DNA of 64,000 nt, taken from positions 1 to 64,000 of IMG/VR virus record IMGVR_UViG_3300047443_000115; one strand, 5' to 3'. Below, in pieces: positions 1-7,096 of this stretch. The position numbers and the translations under genes are program-made. The notes under the pieces are model-generated. The model was not told the origin of the DNA, ran no database searches, and was given only the letters and a program-made list of their open reading frames with translations. The DNA comes from a virus. Each line of letters starts with the position of its first letter. Within the stretch, counting starts at the first letter, position 1.

Positions 1-36
1 CGGGCCGCCTCCCAGCGTACTCAGGGAGGCGGCCCG
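1..36 (-). terminator. Hairpin terminator of the leftmost gene
   Basis: Perfect 13-bp inverted repeat (CGGGCCGCCTCCC and GGGAGGCGGCCCG) around a 10-base loop. It lies just beyond the stop codon of the leftward zinc-ribbon gene. There is no T-tract, which is usual for actinomycete terminators. Confidence 0.7.
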
Positions 37-44
37 GCCGCGTC

Positions 45-284
45 TTACTTCTTGCTGACTTCACCCACGTGGCCCGGCACATACTCCTGCCCGGTCTCCT
101 CGGCGTGGCGCTTCCGCTCGCCCTCTATGGCGAGCACGCAGCCGCGGCAGGCGCGCGCGTCGTACCGGACGCCGGCGGGAGTGTCGATCTGCTTGACGCT
201 GGCCGTGTCGACGCCGGTCTGCGCGCATCGGAAGCAGTCACCTGGCGCCCATTCGTAGAGGGCGAGGAGTTCGGGGTCGTCCAT
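45..284 (-). CDS. Small zinc-ribbon protein
   Basis: A 79-residue protein of unknown function. Two CxxC pairs (CFRC and CRGC) about 35 residues apart suggest one structural zinc ribbon; the lysine-rich C-terminus is compatible with nucleic-acid contact. The start at 284 is chosen because AAGGAG lies 7 bases upstream; a longer frame to 365 has no ribosome site and an unlikely N-terminus. It is monocistronic and ends at the hairpin at the window edge. Confidence 0.6.
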   Translation of the reverse strand: MDDPELLALYEWAPGDCFRCAQTGVDTASVKQIDTPAGVRYDARACRGCVLAIEGERKRHAEETGQEYVPGHVGEVSKK

Positions 285-364
285 GGAGCCTCTCCTTGTG
301 GGCGGGCCGGGTGATGGCGGGTGCGCGATCATCATGCTTAACGAGAAGCCCAGGCCAAAGGTCA

Positions 365-382
365 TTCACTCGTTCGAGTGAA
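365..382. promoter_or_regulatory. 18-bp perfect palindrome, probable operator
   Basis: TTCACTCG-TT-CGAGTGAA is a perfect dyad in the roughly 320-bp non-coding gap between the divergent genes starting at 284 (minus) and 605 (plus). A binding site for the XRE-family product of the rightward gene is a plausible inference. The rest of the gap holds the hairpin at 414-434 and nothing else I can support. Confidence 0.45.
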
Positions 383-413
383 CATGTGTGCGATTTCAGC
401 GCAGCATCTCAAG

Positions 414-434
414 CCTCGGGGCGTAACCCCGAGG
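414..434. repeat. Short inverted repeat
   Basis: CCTCGGGG-CGTAA-CCCCGAGG, a perfect 8-bp stem with a 5-base loop in the divergent intergenic region upstream of the XRE regulator. It may be an operator, a leader hairpin or a weak terminator; the sequence does not decide. Confidence 0.4.
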
Positions 435-604
435 CGAGACGTGTGTGCGACAGGCGGGACCACCCGAGTGCCCAGCACCGGGCAGATGTATGCACCACGG
501 GTGAACGTTTCCCCTGTCGTTTGTGCCGCAACCTTCGAGTGGGATCACAAAAGGCCGCATGAAAGCTGCTCCCATATGATCATCCGGGTCACAGCGTTTG
601 TCGA

Positions 605-847
605 GTGCCAGATCCTCAACCCGCCTGGGTGCTCGACCACCGGCGGGCCACCGCCGCCCGTATCGTGCAGCTCCGCAAGGCCGCCAAGATCACCCAGCAA
701 GGCCTCATCGACGCCACCGGGCTGCAGCGCAGCACCATCCAGCGCATCGAATACGGAGGCGTCGACCCGCGGCTCAGCACTCTTGCCCGCATCGCGCAGG
801 CCATCGGGGTGCCCGTCGCCGACCTCATCGCCGACCTCCCGGAGTAG
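605..847 (+). CDS. XRE-family helix-turn-helix regulator
   Basis: An 80-residue single-domain DNA-binding protein. Residues about 16-75 form a Cro/C1-type HTH: arginine-rich helix 1, then TQQGLIDATGLQRSTIQRIE (turn plus recognition helix), then the SRLARIAQAIGV-like closing helices (here STLARIAQAIGV). GTG start at 605. It is probably a repressor or Cro-like switch protein of the element. Its 3' end overlaps the convergent gene at 825-1025 by 23 bases. Confidence 0.8.
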   Translation: MPDPQPAWVLDHRRATAARIVQLRKAAKITQQGLIDATGLQRSTIQRIEYGGVDPRLSTLARIAQAIGVPVADLIADLPE

Positions 848-1025
848 CTGCCGTGCCGGCGTGGCACGAGCAGCGGCACGACGCAGCCGCCAGCAGCACC
901 CCGTGGGCACCGGGCAGCGGCACATCCTTCGCGCTGCGGCAGTAGCGGTGGAGTTCGGCGGTGTTGCGGTCGGCGGCCATGCTGCACTCGGCGGACAGCG
1001 GCACTGGCGCCGCGGGGGCGGTCAC
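825..1025 (-). CDS. Small Cys/His-rich protein
   Basis: A 66-residue protein of unknown function, translationally coupled to the upstream recombinase-like gene (4-base ATGA overlap at 1022-1025). The C-terminal SCRCSCHAG motif closely resembles SCICACHQGG at the end of the protein encoded at 62340-62798, so the two may belong to one small metal-binding family found at both ends of this element. The convergent overlap with the XRE gene lowers confidence a little. Confidence 0.5.
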   Translation of the reverse strand: MTAPAAPVPLSAECSMAADRNTAELHRYCRSAKDVPLPGAHGVLLAAASCRCSCHAGTAATPGGRR

Positions 1026-1450
1026 GGGCCGGGCCTGTGGAGCGCGGCGGCCGTACCGGGCCGGATCGGCTCCCGGTCGTCGTGGCCGTCCGCTGTGGCT
1101 GTCCAGCCGCCGGCGTCCTTGACTCTGTCGAGGAGCTTGGTGCGGGCTTCGGGGTCGCGGGAGAGCCGGTCCCAGTCATGGATGAGGCACACCCGGCCGC
1201 CGGTGTGGCTGGCGACGGTGTTGCACAGGGCGTCGAGGGCGGGCCTGGACGTGTCGGACAGGGCGTCGTCGTCGGTGTCGACGAACCAGCCGCCTATCGG
1301 CCAGCCCTGCCGTGCGGCGTAGGCCTTCACGCGGGTGAGGCGGTCATCGAGGACCAGGGTGGTTTTGGTGGCGTGCCGGTCGTAGATGAACGCGAGTGGC
1401 GGCGGGCCGGCTGCTGTTCGGGGGCCCGGTACGTCCGTAGCATCGTCCAT
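1022..1450 (-). CDS. Degenerate serine-recombinase N-terminal domain protein
   Basis: 142 residues. The central part reads as a resolvase/invertase catalytic fold: FIYDR strand, helix DDRLTRVKAYAARQGWPI, D-rich strand, then CLIHDWDRLSRDPE, the hallmark DRLSR helix. The catalytic serine expected shortly after the first arginine is not evident (YDRHATKTT), and there is no zinc-ribbon or HTH C-terminal half, so DNA recombination is unlikely. It is more probably a regulatory or remnant domain. It is divergent from the GntR-like gene at 1601 and is followed by the coupled Cys-rich gene. Confidence 0.6.
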   Translation of the reverse strand: MDDATDVPGPRTAAGPPPLAFIYDRHATKTTLVLDDRLTRVKAYAARQGWPIGGWFVDTDDDALSDTSRPALDALCNTVASHTGGRVCLIHDWDRLSRDPEARTKLLDRVKDAGGWTATADGHDDREPIRPGTAAALHRPGP

Positions 1451-1530
1451 GTCGAGGCTCCTCCGAAGCGTCGGCCATGCCCCCGGGGCCGTGTCGCGCG
1501 GTCGCCGGGGGTTTTGCTGGAGTTTGAGCG

Positions 1531-1540
1531 TAGCGCGCTA
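1531..1540. promoter_or_regulatory. Palindrome in divergent promoter region
   Basis: TAGCGCGCTA is a perfect 10-bp palindrome in the 150-bp region between the leftward recombinase-like gene and the rightward wHTH gene, with a related partial copy (TGGCGCACTA) about 20 bases further on. It is probably an operator for the adjacent GntR-like protein. Confidence 0.4.
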
Positions 1541-1600
1541 TAGCTCGCCTGGCGCACTATCGGTCGCCTTAGCAGATCATGGCTGCCTACGGTGCGCCGT

Positions 1601-1852
1601 ATGGAGATGGAGTTCGCGGGCAATCGCCCCAGGTGGCGGCAGGTCCACGAAGTCATCGAAGGGCGTATCCGGTCGGGGCAGTACCCGTCGGGCGCGCGCG
1701 TGCCGTCACTCGTTCAGATTCAGTCCGAGTTCGGGATCGCCAACGTGACGGCCCAGAAGGTGCTGCGGCAGCTGCGGGCGGACGGCCTCATCTACACGGA
1801 GCAGGGCATGGGCTCGTTCGTCGCGGAGACGCTGCCGCCGGCCGAGGGCTGA
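1601..1852 (+). CDS. GntR-like winged-helix regulator, DNA-binding domain only
   Basis: 83 residues from the ATG at 1601 (a GTG at 1592 and an ATG at 1607 are also possible; none has a clear ribosome site). The sequence is a stand-alone GntR wHTH: RPRWRQVHEVIEGRIRSGQY, PSGARVPS, FGIANVTAQKVLRQLRADG as recognition region, and the wing YTEQGMGSFVA. No effector domain follows. Such proteins are common in Streptomyces integrative elements. It probably controls the divergent pair and itself. Confidence 0.78.
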   Translation: MEMEFAGNRPRWRQVHEVIEGRIRSGQYPSGARVPSLVQIQSEFGIANVTAQKVLRQLRADGLIYTEQGMGSFVAETLPPAEG

Positions 1853-1894
1853 CACGTTCACCCCGCTGTCGCTGCCGCGCTCTAAGCTTGATCC

Positions 1895-2092
1895 ATGCCC
1901 CCCACCCCCGCCGCACCCTCTCCTGGCGCGCGCTCGTCCGCCGAGGTCAACGCGCGGATCCGGGCTCTGTTCCGCCCGCGCTGGGGTCGCGGTCTGACCG
2001 CGGAGGAGCGCGGGGAGTACGAGCGGCTACTCGCGGAGTGGAAGGCGGCCGTGCGGGCCGAGGGGCAGGGCGGGTACGGGCGGGCCGCGTAG
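1895..2092 (+). CDS. Small charged protein, unknown function
   Basis: 65 residues with a Pro-rich N-terminus and a helical charged segment (LTAEERGEYERLLAEW). No recognised domain, signal or membrane segment. It follows the wHTH gene on the same strand with a 42-base gap. Coding character rests on codon pattern and position between two same-strand genes. Confidence 0.5.
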   Translation: MPPTPAAPSPGARSSAEVNARIRALFRPRWGRGLTAEERGEYERLLAEWKAAVRAEGQGGYGRAA

Positions 2093-2101
2093 CCTGTGGT
2101 C

Positions 2102-2416
2102 ATGGATGAGAAGCCACTCCGGGCCGGGATGATCCGGTGCGTGTTCGTCGGTGGCCCGCTCGATGGTAAGACGACCGATGTGGACGCCTACCTGTCGTGG
2201 CAGACGCCGCCGGAGTCGATTACCGCAGCCCACCCGCTGGAGTCGCCCGGCGTTGAGCACCTGTACGTCAGGGACGGTGAGGTGGAGGACCGACCGGGCG
2301 TTGGCCGTCATCTGCTGATGCGGCACGACGGCGAGCGCCCGAAGCCGCCAGCGGGTAACTCCCACGACCGTGCGGCACGGCGATCAGTTGCAGCCGGGTG
2401 GGGCGTCAGCGGGTAG
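2102..2416 (+). CDS. Conserved-type hypothetical protein with GGPLDGK motif
   Basis: 104 residues from the ATG at 2102; a GTG at 2096 is an alternative. The N-terminal strand IRCVFVGGPLDGKTTDV followed by an aromatic YLSWQTPP segment is a pattern I associate with small actinophage and plasmid proteins of unknown function. No catalytic motif is visible. It lies 9 bases after the preceding gene. Confidence 0.5.
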   Translation: MDEKPLRAGMIRCVFVGGPLDGKTTDVDAYLSWQTPPESITAAHPLESPGVEHLYVRDGEVEDRPGVGRHLLMRHDGERPKPPAGNSHDRAARRSVAAGWGVSG

Positions 2417-2464
2417 CGACGGTCCCCGACGGTCGCTGTCAGACCCGTCGCCTACGCTCCCGCC

Positions 2465-2725
2465 ATGAGCATCGACATCCCTCCCGCCCTGGCCGACCTG
2501 CAGCGCACCGCGACGGCCGCGTTCGAGGCGATCAGCGCCTACGAGGACCGGGTGGGCAAGCCAGCGTTGGAGTGGTCGGATGAGGAGCGGGCCCACCTCG
2601 GTGAGCTGTGGGTGGTCACGAACGCGGCGGCCGACGCCCTGCGTGACGCGGTGGTGGCGTCCGGGCTGGAGGCGGACAGCTACGCGTTCCGGCGGGCGCT
2701 GCACGAGGCGGCGCGGGACGAGTAG
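2465..2725 (+). CDS. Small helical protein, unknown function
   Basis: 86 residues, predicted almost entirely alpha-helical and acidic (ADLQRTATAAFEAI, then ADALRDAVVASGLEADSYAF). No recognised family. It ends 1 base before the end of the convergent gene at 2727-2993, so the two operons meet here without a visible terminator. Confidence 0.5.
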   Translation: MSIDIPPALADLQRTATAAFEAISAYEDRVGKPALEWSDEERAHLGELWVVTNAAADALRDAVVASGLEADSYAFRRALHEAARDE

Positions 2726-2726
2726 G

Positions 2727-2993
2727 TCAGCGTTCGGGCTGCGACGCGATGGCAGGCGGCGTCATCGCTACCGCAAGTGACTGCCGCAGTTTGGCCATCG
2801 CCTCGGGCGACGGCGGCGCGAACCGGACACCGGCGAGCGGTGCCACGCTGATCGCACGCATAGCGTCGAGCATGTTGCGCATCACCCACGCCGCGGCTGG
2901 GGGCAGCGTCACCGTAGGGATGGTGTCTGGCTGCTCGTGGCGGTCGAGTTGATGCAGGGCGCGGTCGGCGCGCGGGTACGGGCGGTACGTCAC
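2727..2993 (-). CDS. Small hypothetical protein
   Basis: 88 residues from a GTG at 2993 preceded by GGAGG about 7 bases upstream; a much longer frame to 3497 runs through non-coding hairpins and is not credible. The sequence contains an aliphatic helix (PPAAAWVMRNMLDAMRAI) but no identifiable domain. The start lies 16 bases after the stop of the preceding small gene, so the two are probably co-translated. Confidence 0.5.
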   Translation of the reverse strand: MTYRPYPRADRALHQLDRHEQPDTIPTVTLPPAAAWVMRNMLDAMRAISVAPLAGVRFAPPSPEAMAKLRQSLAVAMTPPAIASQPER

Positions 2994-3009
2994 AGCGTCC
3001 TCCGCCCGC

Positions 3010-3180
3010 TCAACGGCTGAACGACTGGAACGCCGCCCGCTCCACGCGCCCGGCACTCGCCGCGTCGGGCATGATGCGCGCCAGGGCGGGTGACGCGGCG
3101 GCGCTGCCCCGGGAGGCCAGTTCCGCGAGGGTGATACGGCGGCGGGTCTGGGGTGCGGCGGCCAGGTGGGTGTGGTCCAT
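3010..3180 (-). CDS. Very small hypothetical protein
   Basis: 56 residues starting at an ATG with a GGAGGAG site directly upstream. Features are an Arg-rich turn followed by TLAELASRGSAAASPALARI. Function unknown. It precedes the 88-residue gene in the same transcription unit; the hairpin at 3261-3288 lies upstream. Confidence 0.5.
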   Translation of the reverse strand: MDHTHLAAAPQTRRRITLAELASRGSAAASPALARIMPDAASAGRVERAAFQSFSR

Positions 3181-3260
3181 GGGGGCTCCTCCGTGGGGGC
3201 GGCCTCGACTCGACGGGGGCGCGAGCCGAGGCCTGAAGTGAGGGTAGCGCGACAGGGGGA

Positions 3261-3288
3261 AGCCCCCGGCCGAATCGGCGCGGGGGCT
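3261..3288 (-). terminator. Hairpin terminator
   Basis: AGCCCCCG pairs perfectly with CGGGGGCT; the loop itself folds (GCCG-AAT-CGGC), giving a 12-bp broken stem. It separates the gene ending at 3504 from the small gene starting at 3180. Confidence 0.6.
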
Positions 3289-3472
3289 GCATCCCCGTGG
3301 GTACGGGGCAGAGGTTGCGACCGAGATGTCTCCCGGTCCATCCCCACGTTGGTGGGGAACATCCGGTCTGCTTGCAGTCGATGGCGGTGGTGCCGCTCCG
3401 ACATGAGCCAGTCTCGCTGGCCTGCGAGTCGACCGGTGGTGCGTGCCATCCCCGCCGCAGCGGGGTTGAGTA
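3283..3472. repeat. Three hairpins resembling type I-E CRISPR repeats
   Basis: Within a 320-bp gene-free stretch three units share the core CATCCCC-(7-8 nt)-GGGG (cores beginning at 3290, 3339 and 3447). The middle one, GGTCCATCCCCACGTTGGTG and onward, looks much like the roughly 28-nt palindromic repeats of actinobacterial type I-E arrays. Unit spacings are 49 and 108 bp rather than about 61, and no cas gene is present, so this is at most a degenerate or captured remnant. Transcription-termination hairpins are the alternative. Confidence 0.35.
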
Positions 3473-3501
3473 CCAATGTGCCATACGGGGCCGACATTGG
3501 T
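3472..3501 (-). terminator. Inverted repeat after the 3504-3893 gene
   Basis: ACCAATGT and ACATTGGT, perfect 8-bp arms with a 14-base loop, directly after the stop of the leftward gene at 3504. Arms are AT-rich for this genome, so termination is uncertain; a protein-binding dyad is possible. Confidence 0.4.
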
Positions 3502-3503
3502 GT

Positions 3504-3893
3504 CTAGAACGCGGCGAGTCCAGCGGTCTCGTCTTCCCAGCGCTCTGCGGCGGCCTGGCGGTCCGAGTACAGGCGGCGCCAGCCGCGCTCAACCGCTGGG
3601 GCGCCGGGCACGCCGTCCGGGTGGAGCGATGTGCGTCGGACCTCGTAGACCGTGATGGCGAGGCTGGCGGCGCGCATCTCCCGGAGGCTGAAGGAGAGGC
3701 GCGCGGTGTCGCCGCTTCGAGTGAGGGTCTCTTCGGCCTTGGTGCGCACGAGACCCTGTCGGAGGTCGCCGTGCATGGCGGCTTCCCGGATGGCCTTCTC
3801 GGTGTCGGGGTCAAGGCCCTTGCGGTCGGCGCCGCTAAGCCACTGGGGGATGTCGGCGATGTGAGCAGTGCCGATGGGAACGGCGGGCTGCAT
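3504..3893 (-). CDS. Hypothetical protein
   Basis: 129 residues from an ATG with GAGGAG upstream. The protein is soluble and helical with no catalytic motif that I recognise. It lies 104 bases downstream of the HTH-containing gene at 3998-4360 and is probably in the same TGTAG/CTACA-controlled transcription unit. Confidence 0.55.
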   Translation of the reverse strand: MQPAVPIGTAHIADIPQWLSGADRKGLDPDTEKAIREAAMHGDLRQGLVRTKAEETLTRSGDTARLSFSLREMRAASLAITVYEVRRTSLHPDGVPGAPAVERGWRRLYSDRQAAAERWEDETAGLAAF

Positions 3894-3997
3894 GCGGGTC
3901 TCCTCGTGTCGTGCCGGGCGGGTGCGCGGCAGGGTCAGGGGGTGGGGTTGACGATGGCGACGGAGTAGCGGGGGTGGCTCTCCGGCCGCCTGTAAGG

Positions 3998-4360
3998 TCA
4001 GCGCTTGCCGAGCCACCTGCGGACGGCCATCCGGTCGACCCCTGCCTGCTGCGCGAACCCAGCTTCGGTGGCGTCGCCGTTGTTGATCCGGGTGACGCCG
4101 ATCTGTCGCAGGGCGACGAGAGCCTTGCGCTCGGCCGCGCGGGCGTTGACGCGCTCACTGGCGAGTTCGGCGATGAGGTCTTCCGGGGCCTCGACCATGA
4201 GGCGGTAGGCAGCGGTGAGAGCGGCCTCGCGGTCGTCGCGGTCGTCCTCGTCGGGGTACTGCTCTTCGATGTCACCGGCGGTGCGGAGGAGTTCGGCGAT
4301 CTGGTCGTCGTCGAGTCCGTGGTCGTTTCCGAGCCAGGCTTCAAGTTCGTAGAGCTGCAT
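3998..4360 (-). CDS. HTH-containing small protein, possible autoregulator
   Basis: 120 residues from an ATG preceded by GGGAAGGGA. The N-terminal half is acidic and helical (ELEAWLGNDHGLDDDQIAEL). The C-terminal part, INNGDATEAGFAQQAGVDRM then AVRRWLGKR, reads as a helix-turn-helix. Two matched dyads lie 35-75 bases upstream of its start, so autoregulation is a reasonable inference. Confidence 0.6.
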   Translation of the reverse strand: MQLYELEAWLGNDHGLDDDQIAELLRTAGDIEEQYPDEDDRDDREAALTAAYRLMVEAPEDLIAELASERVNARAAERKALVALRQIGVTRINNGDATEAGFAQQAGVDRMAVRRWLGKR

Positions 4361-4394
4361 GACGGTCCCTTCCCGAAGCGCCCCTCGCTCCATC

Positions 4395-4433
4395 TGTAGA
4401 CCAGACTACAGGCGGGGTGTAGTGCTGTCTACA
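4395..4433. promoter_or_regulatory. Paired operators TGTAG-N6-CTACA
   Basis: Two perfect copies of TGTAG-N6-CTACA (4395-4410 and 4418-4433), centres 23 bp apart, in the 100-bp divergent region between the HTH gene (minus) and the gene at 4462 (plus). The two-turn spacing and the repetition argue for a cooperative repressor site. Half-sites GTAGAC/GTCTAC recur in operators at 62.0 kb. Confidence 0.65.
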
Positions 4434-4461
4434 GGCTTGCGGTAGTCGTACGCTCGAACGC

Positions 4462-4854
4462 GTGAGCGAACAACCACCCCCGCGCGTCACCGTCACCCTC
4501 CCCGACGGCACGGCCCTCGACGGACGACTCCACGCGCGACGACAGCGGCCCGACGGGACCTGGTGGTACGAGGTCACGGTTGAGGTACCTGTTGGGGCCG
4601 TCACGCCGGTCCGCGGGGAGGAGTACGGCGGGGTGCCCACCGAGCGGGAGCAGGTCGAGGTGCGGTACGTGGTCGACAACGGACTGCCACCGGTCGACGG
4701 ACGGCCACGGCTCGAACTCCACATCGCCGGATGCTGGTCCATCAACCAGAGACCCGGAGTCATCGTCACAGCCATCCCAGACGCGCGGGAGGCACGGATG
4801 ATGCTGCGGTTCGAGGACACCGTGGCTTGTGGGGTGTGTAAACCGGAGCCGTAG
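4462..4854 (+). CDS. DUF6233-like hypothetical protein
   Basis: 130 residues from a GTG. The order 'VTLPDG..LDGRLHARRQRPDGTWWYEV' then a Val/Glu-rich middle and a C-terminal GCW...AREA...C-x2-C segment (VACGVCKPEP) resembles the Streptomyces family DUF6233 as I remember it; function unknown. It is divergent from the HTH gene across the paired operators and sits upstream of the integrase. Confidence 0.55.
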   Translation: MSEQPPPRVTVTLPDGTALDGRLHARRQRPDGTWWYEVTVEVPVGAVTPVRGEEYGGVPTEREQVEVRYVVDNGLPPVDGRPRLELHIAGCWSINQRPGVIVTAIPDAREARMMLRFEDTVACGVCKPEP

Positions 4855-4866
4855 GGGCACGTAGTA

Positions 4867-4894
4867 CTACAGAATAATGACCGTTATCCTGTAG
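4867..4894. promoter_or_regulatory. Dyad operator at the integrase start
   Basis: Arms CTACAGAATAA and TTATCCTGTAG (10 of 11 positions complementary) around a 6-base spacer, ending 2 bases before the integrase ATG. A second palindrome, GTAGTACTAC, overlaps its left edge (4861-4870). Placed over the expected promoter and ribosome-site region, it should control integrase expression. Confidence 0.6.
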
Positions 4895-4896
4895 TC

Positions 4897-5943
4897 ATGA
4901 GTCTGCTTCCGGAACCCGTCACCGCAGCACCCAGTGAGCTTGAGTCCGCACCCGCTGCGGCGGTGAAGCTGCGCGGCACACCTCCCGCCGCGTCACCGGC
5001 CGCGCTCGCCGCCCTGCTCCGTGACGCCGGCGCCGCGCCCGGCATCCTCGAAGCAACTGAGGCGTGGATGAACAAGCGCGAGTCCGAGCACTCCCGCATC
5101 GCCTACGCCAAGGACGCGTCCTGGTGGCTCGCCTGGTGCGCCGCATCCCAGACCGACCCGGCCGCCGCGCGCGCGGTCCACACCGACCAGTACGCCGCCG
5201 CCCTGCGCGAGTCCGGTCTCGCCAAGTCCACCCGGGCCCGCCGCCTCGCCGCCGCCTCATCCTGGTACGCCTACCTGGTGCGCGCCGAGGTCGCAGAGCG
5301 GAACCCATTCGCCGGTATGGACCGTCCGTCGGTGTCCGCCGACGACTCGCCCACCCGGGGCATGACGCCCGCCCAGTTGGCCAAGTTGCTGACCTACGCC
5401 CGCGAACACGAAACCGCGCGCACCTACGCCCTGCTCGTCACCCTCGCCACCACAGCCGGGCGCATCGGCTCAATCCTCGCCGCACCCGTGGCGGCCGTCG
5501 GGCATGACGAGGGGCACCGCGTCATCGACCTGGTGGTGAAGGGCAACCACGCCAAGCGAGTCGTCCTCGTCCCCCTCGCCGTCGCCGCCATCGAGACGTA
5601 CCTCGCTGAGCGCGGCAAGGCCGACCCCGAGGCGCCACTGTTCGCGACGAGCACCGGCCGGCCGATGGATGAGCCCGCCGCGTTCCGTACCGTGCGGCGG
5701 GTGGCGAAGGCCGCGGGTATTCCGCACGCTGACGCCATTTCTCCCCACTCGCTGCGCCACTCCTACGCCACGGCACTGCTCAGCAAGGGCGTGCCGCTCG
5801 CCGACGTACAGGACGCCATGGGACACGCGGACCCGCGGACCACTCGACGCTACGACCGCGCGGCGGGTGCCCTGCACCGATCGCCTTCGTACCGGATGGC
5901 GGAGGAGTTGGCGAAGGCCATGCACGCACCGCCAGGTCCATAG
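4897..5943 (+). CDS. int: Tyrosine site-specific integrase
   Basis: 348 residues. An N-terminal SAM-like core-binding domain (about 48-140) is followed by the catalytic domain with the full active-site set: Arg189 (TAGRIGS), Lys215, His284-x-x-Arg287 (PHSLRH), His310 (MGHAD) and nucleophile Tyr319 (TTRRYDR). No arm-binding zinc domain is seen; the first 45 residues are Ala/Pro-rich. It would integrate the element by recombination between attP and a host attB, possibly a tRNA gene. Expression is probably limited by the dyad overlapping its leader. Confidence 0.93.
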   Translation: MSLLPEPVTAAPSELESAPAAAVKLRGTPPAASPAALAALLRDAGAAPGILEATEAWMNKRESEHSRIAYAKDASWWLAWCAASQTDPAAARAVHTDQYAAALRESGLAKSTRARRLAAASSWYAYLVRAEVAERNPFAGMDRPSVSADDSPTRGMTPAQLAKLLTYAREHETARTYALLVTLATTAGRIGSILAAPVAAVGHDEGHRVIDLVVKGNHAKRVVLVPLAVAAIETYLAERGKADPEAPLFATSTGRPMDEPAAFRTVRRVAKAAGIPHADAISPHSLRHSYATALLSKGVPLADVQDAMGHADPRTTRRYDRAAGALHRSPSYRMAEELAKAMHAPPGP

Positions 5944-5971
5944 CGCCTACGGGGCGCCCTCGACAGCAGAA

Positions 5972-5993
5972 CGCCCCCACCGAAGCGGGGGCG
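5972..5993 (+). terminator. Integrase terminator
   Basis: CGCCCCC-ACCGAAGC-GGGGGCG, a perfect 7-bp GC stem 29 bases after the integrase stop. Confidence 0.7.
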
Positions 5994-6081
5994 GACGCGG
6001 GCGGCCACCGTTGGCGCGGCAACCGCGTGGGCACTCAGCCCGAGATGACCCGAGGACAGGGTACCGCCCGCCTACGACAAA

Positions 6082-6144
6082 ACCCCGCCCACGAGGGACG
6101 GGGTGAGTTGGTGCCAGCCCGGGGTTCAACCCCTCCCGGGAGCA
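6082..6144. other. Gene-free integrase flank, candidate attP
   Basis: About 510 bases after int (5944-6454) contain no credible gene. They hold the terminator at 5972, a second hairpin (ACCCCG/CGGGGT, 6082-6104) and a segment at 6118-6144 in which TTCAACC matches the tRNA T-loop consensus TTCRANY and is flanked by a mostly paired stem. Tyrosine integrases often use tRNA 3' ends, so an attP core here is a reasonable guess, but no complete tRNA can be folded and there is no attB to compare. Confidence 0.25.
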
Positions 6145-6454
6145 CGGGTTCGCGCGGGCCAGCGGGGACCATCCGGCGATCAACCGGGCGGTGCTCCATC
6201 CGCATCAGCGTACTGCCGCCACATCCGTGTGGCCCCGCCCGGCTCTCCAGGTGAGGCCACACTCCGCGCTCCCCGTGGGTGGCTGCGCGTTCAGCCGTAT
6301 GGGTAGCGTGGCATGTGGGTCTGACAGTAGGTCTGATGTCTTCGTCGGACCGCCGCGGGGTCACGGGATGGTCACCACCACGGCGCGCGCGGGTGTTAAC
6401 CGGGTTCACAGCTGTACGGTCATGTCTCCATCTACCAGTCCTTGGGGGGACTTA

Positions 6455-7081
6455 ATGACTCAGCCGCCGCAATGGGGACAGCAGCCCGGCCAGCAACCGC
6501 AGTGGGGACAGTCCGCGCCGACCGTGACACTGCCGCCTGGCCCGCCCGGTCAGGGGCCGAGATGGGCGCGGAAGCGCATCGTGATCCCGGTTGCCGTCGG
6601 CCTGTTCTTCTTCGGTGTCATCATCGGCGCGGCAGGCGGCGGCGACAGTACGACCACCGCCAGTGCGAAGCCCGCACCGACCGTCACCGTCACCACGAAC
6701 ACCGTCACCAAAGTCAGCGCCGCGCCGGAGCCCGCGGTCACCGTGACGAAGACCGCCACCGCCAAGCCCGCGGCGAAGAAGACCACTGCGGCGCCTGCCG
6801 GGAAGGCCCTGTTCAAGGTGTGGGGATCGGCGCCGTCCGGGGTGGACACCACCTACGGCAGCGACGGCGAGAACATCGGCAGTCACAGCGTGTCGATGTC
6901 CAAGACCCTCACCGTCAAGGACGACGCCCTCTACTACCAGATCACCGCGCAGCTGCAGGGCGGCGGTGACATTCACTGCTCGGTCACCATCGACGGCAAG
7001 ACCAAGACCGGGCACGCCAGCGGCGGGTACAACATCTGCTCGGCACAGCTGAACGGCGACTTTGATGGCGGGTTCAGCTAG
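6455..7081 (+). CDS. MmpS-like membrane-anchored protein
   Basis: 208 residues from an ATG after a GGGGGA site; longer frames to 6191 lack one. A Gln/Pro/Gly-rich cytoplasmic N-terminus (to about 45) precedes one membrane segment (IVIPVAVGLFFFGVIIGAA), a Thr/Ala/Lys linker and an external C-terminal domain with paired cysteines (HCSVTIDG and YNICSAQL). That domain resembles the MmpS/DUF4352-type beta-sandwich of actinobacterial transport accessory proteins. It may be a lysogen-expressed surface protein, since it stands apart from the minus-strand lytic genes. Confidence 0.65.
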   Translation: MTQPPQWGQQPGQQPQWGQSAPTVTLPPGPPGQGPRWARKRIVIPVAVGLFFFGVIIGAAGGGDSTTTASAKPAPTVTVTTNTVTKVSAAPEPAVTVTKTATAKPAAKKTTAAPAGKALFKVWGSAPSGVDTTYGSDGENIGSHSVSMSKTLTVKDDALYYQITAQLQGGGDIHCSVTIDGKTKTGHASGGYNICSAQLNGDFDGGFS

Positions 7082-7096
7082 AGCCGGACATGATGA

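Noticed and set aside
3283-3472. Functional CRISPR array
   Set aside because: Units are not identical, spacing is irregular and no cas genes are present; kept only as a repeat-like curiosity.
6118-6144. Complete tRNA gene
   Set aside because: Only a T-arm-like segment is seen; no D-arm, anticodon stem or acceptor pairing could be found.
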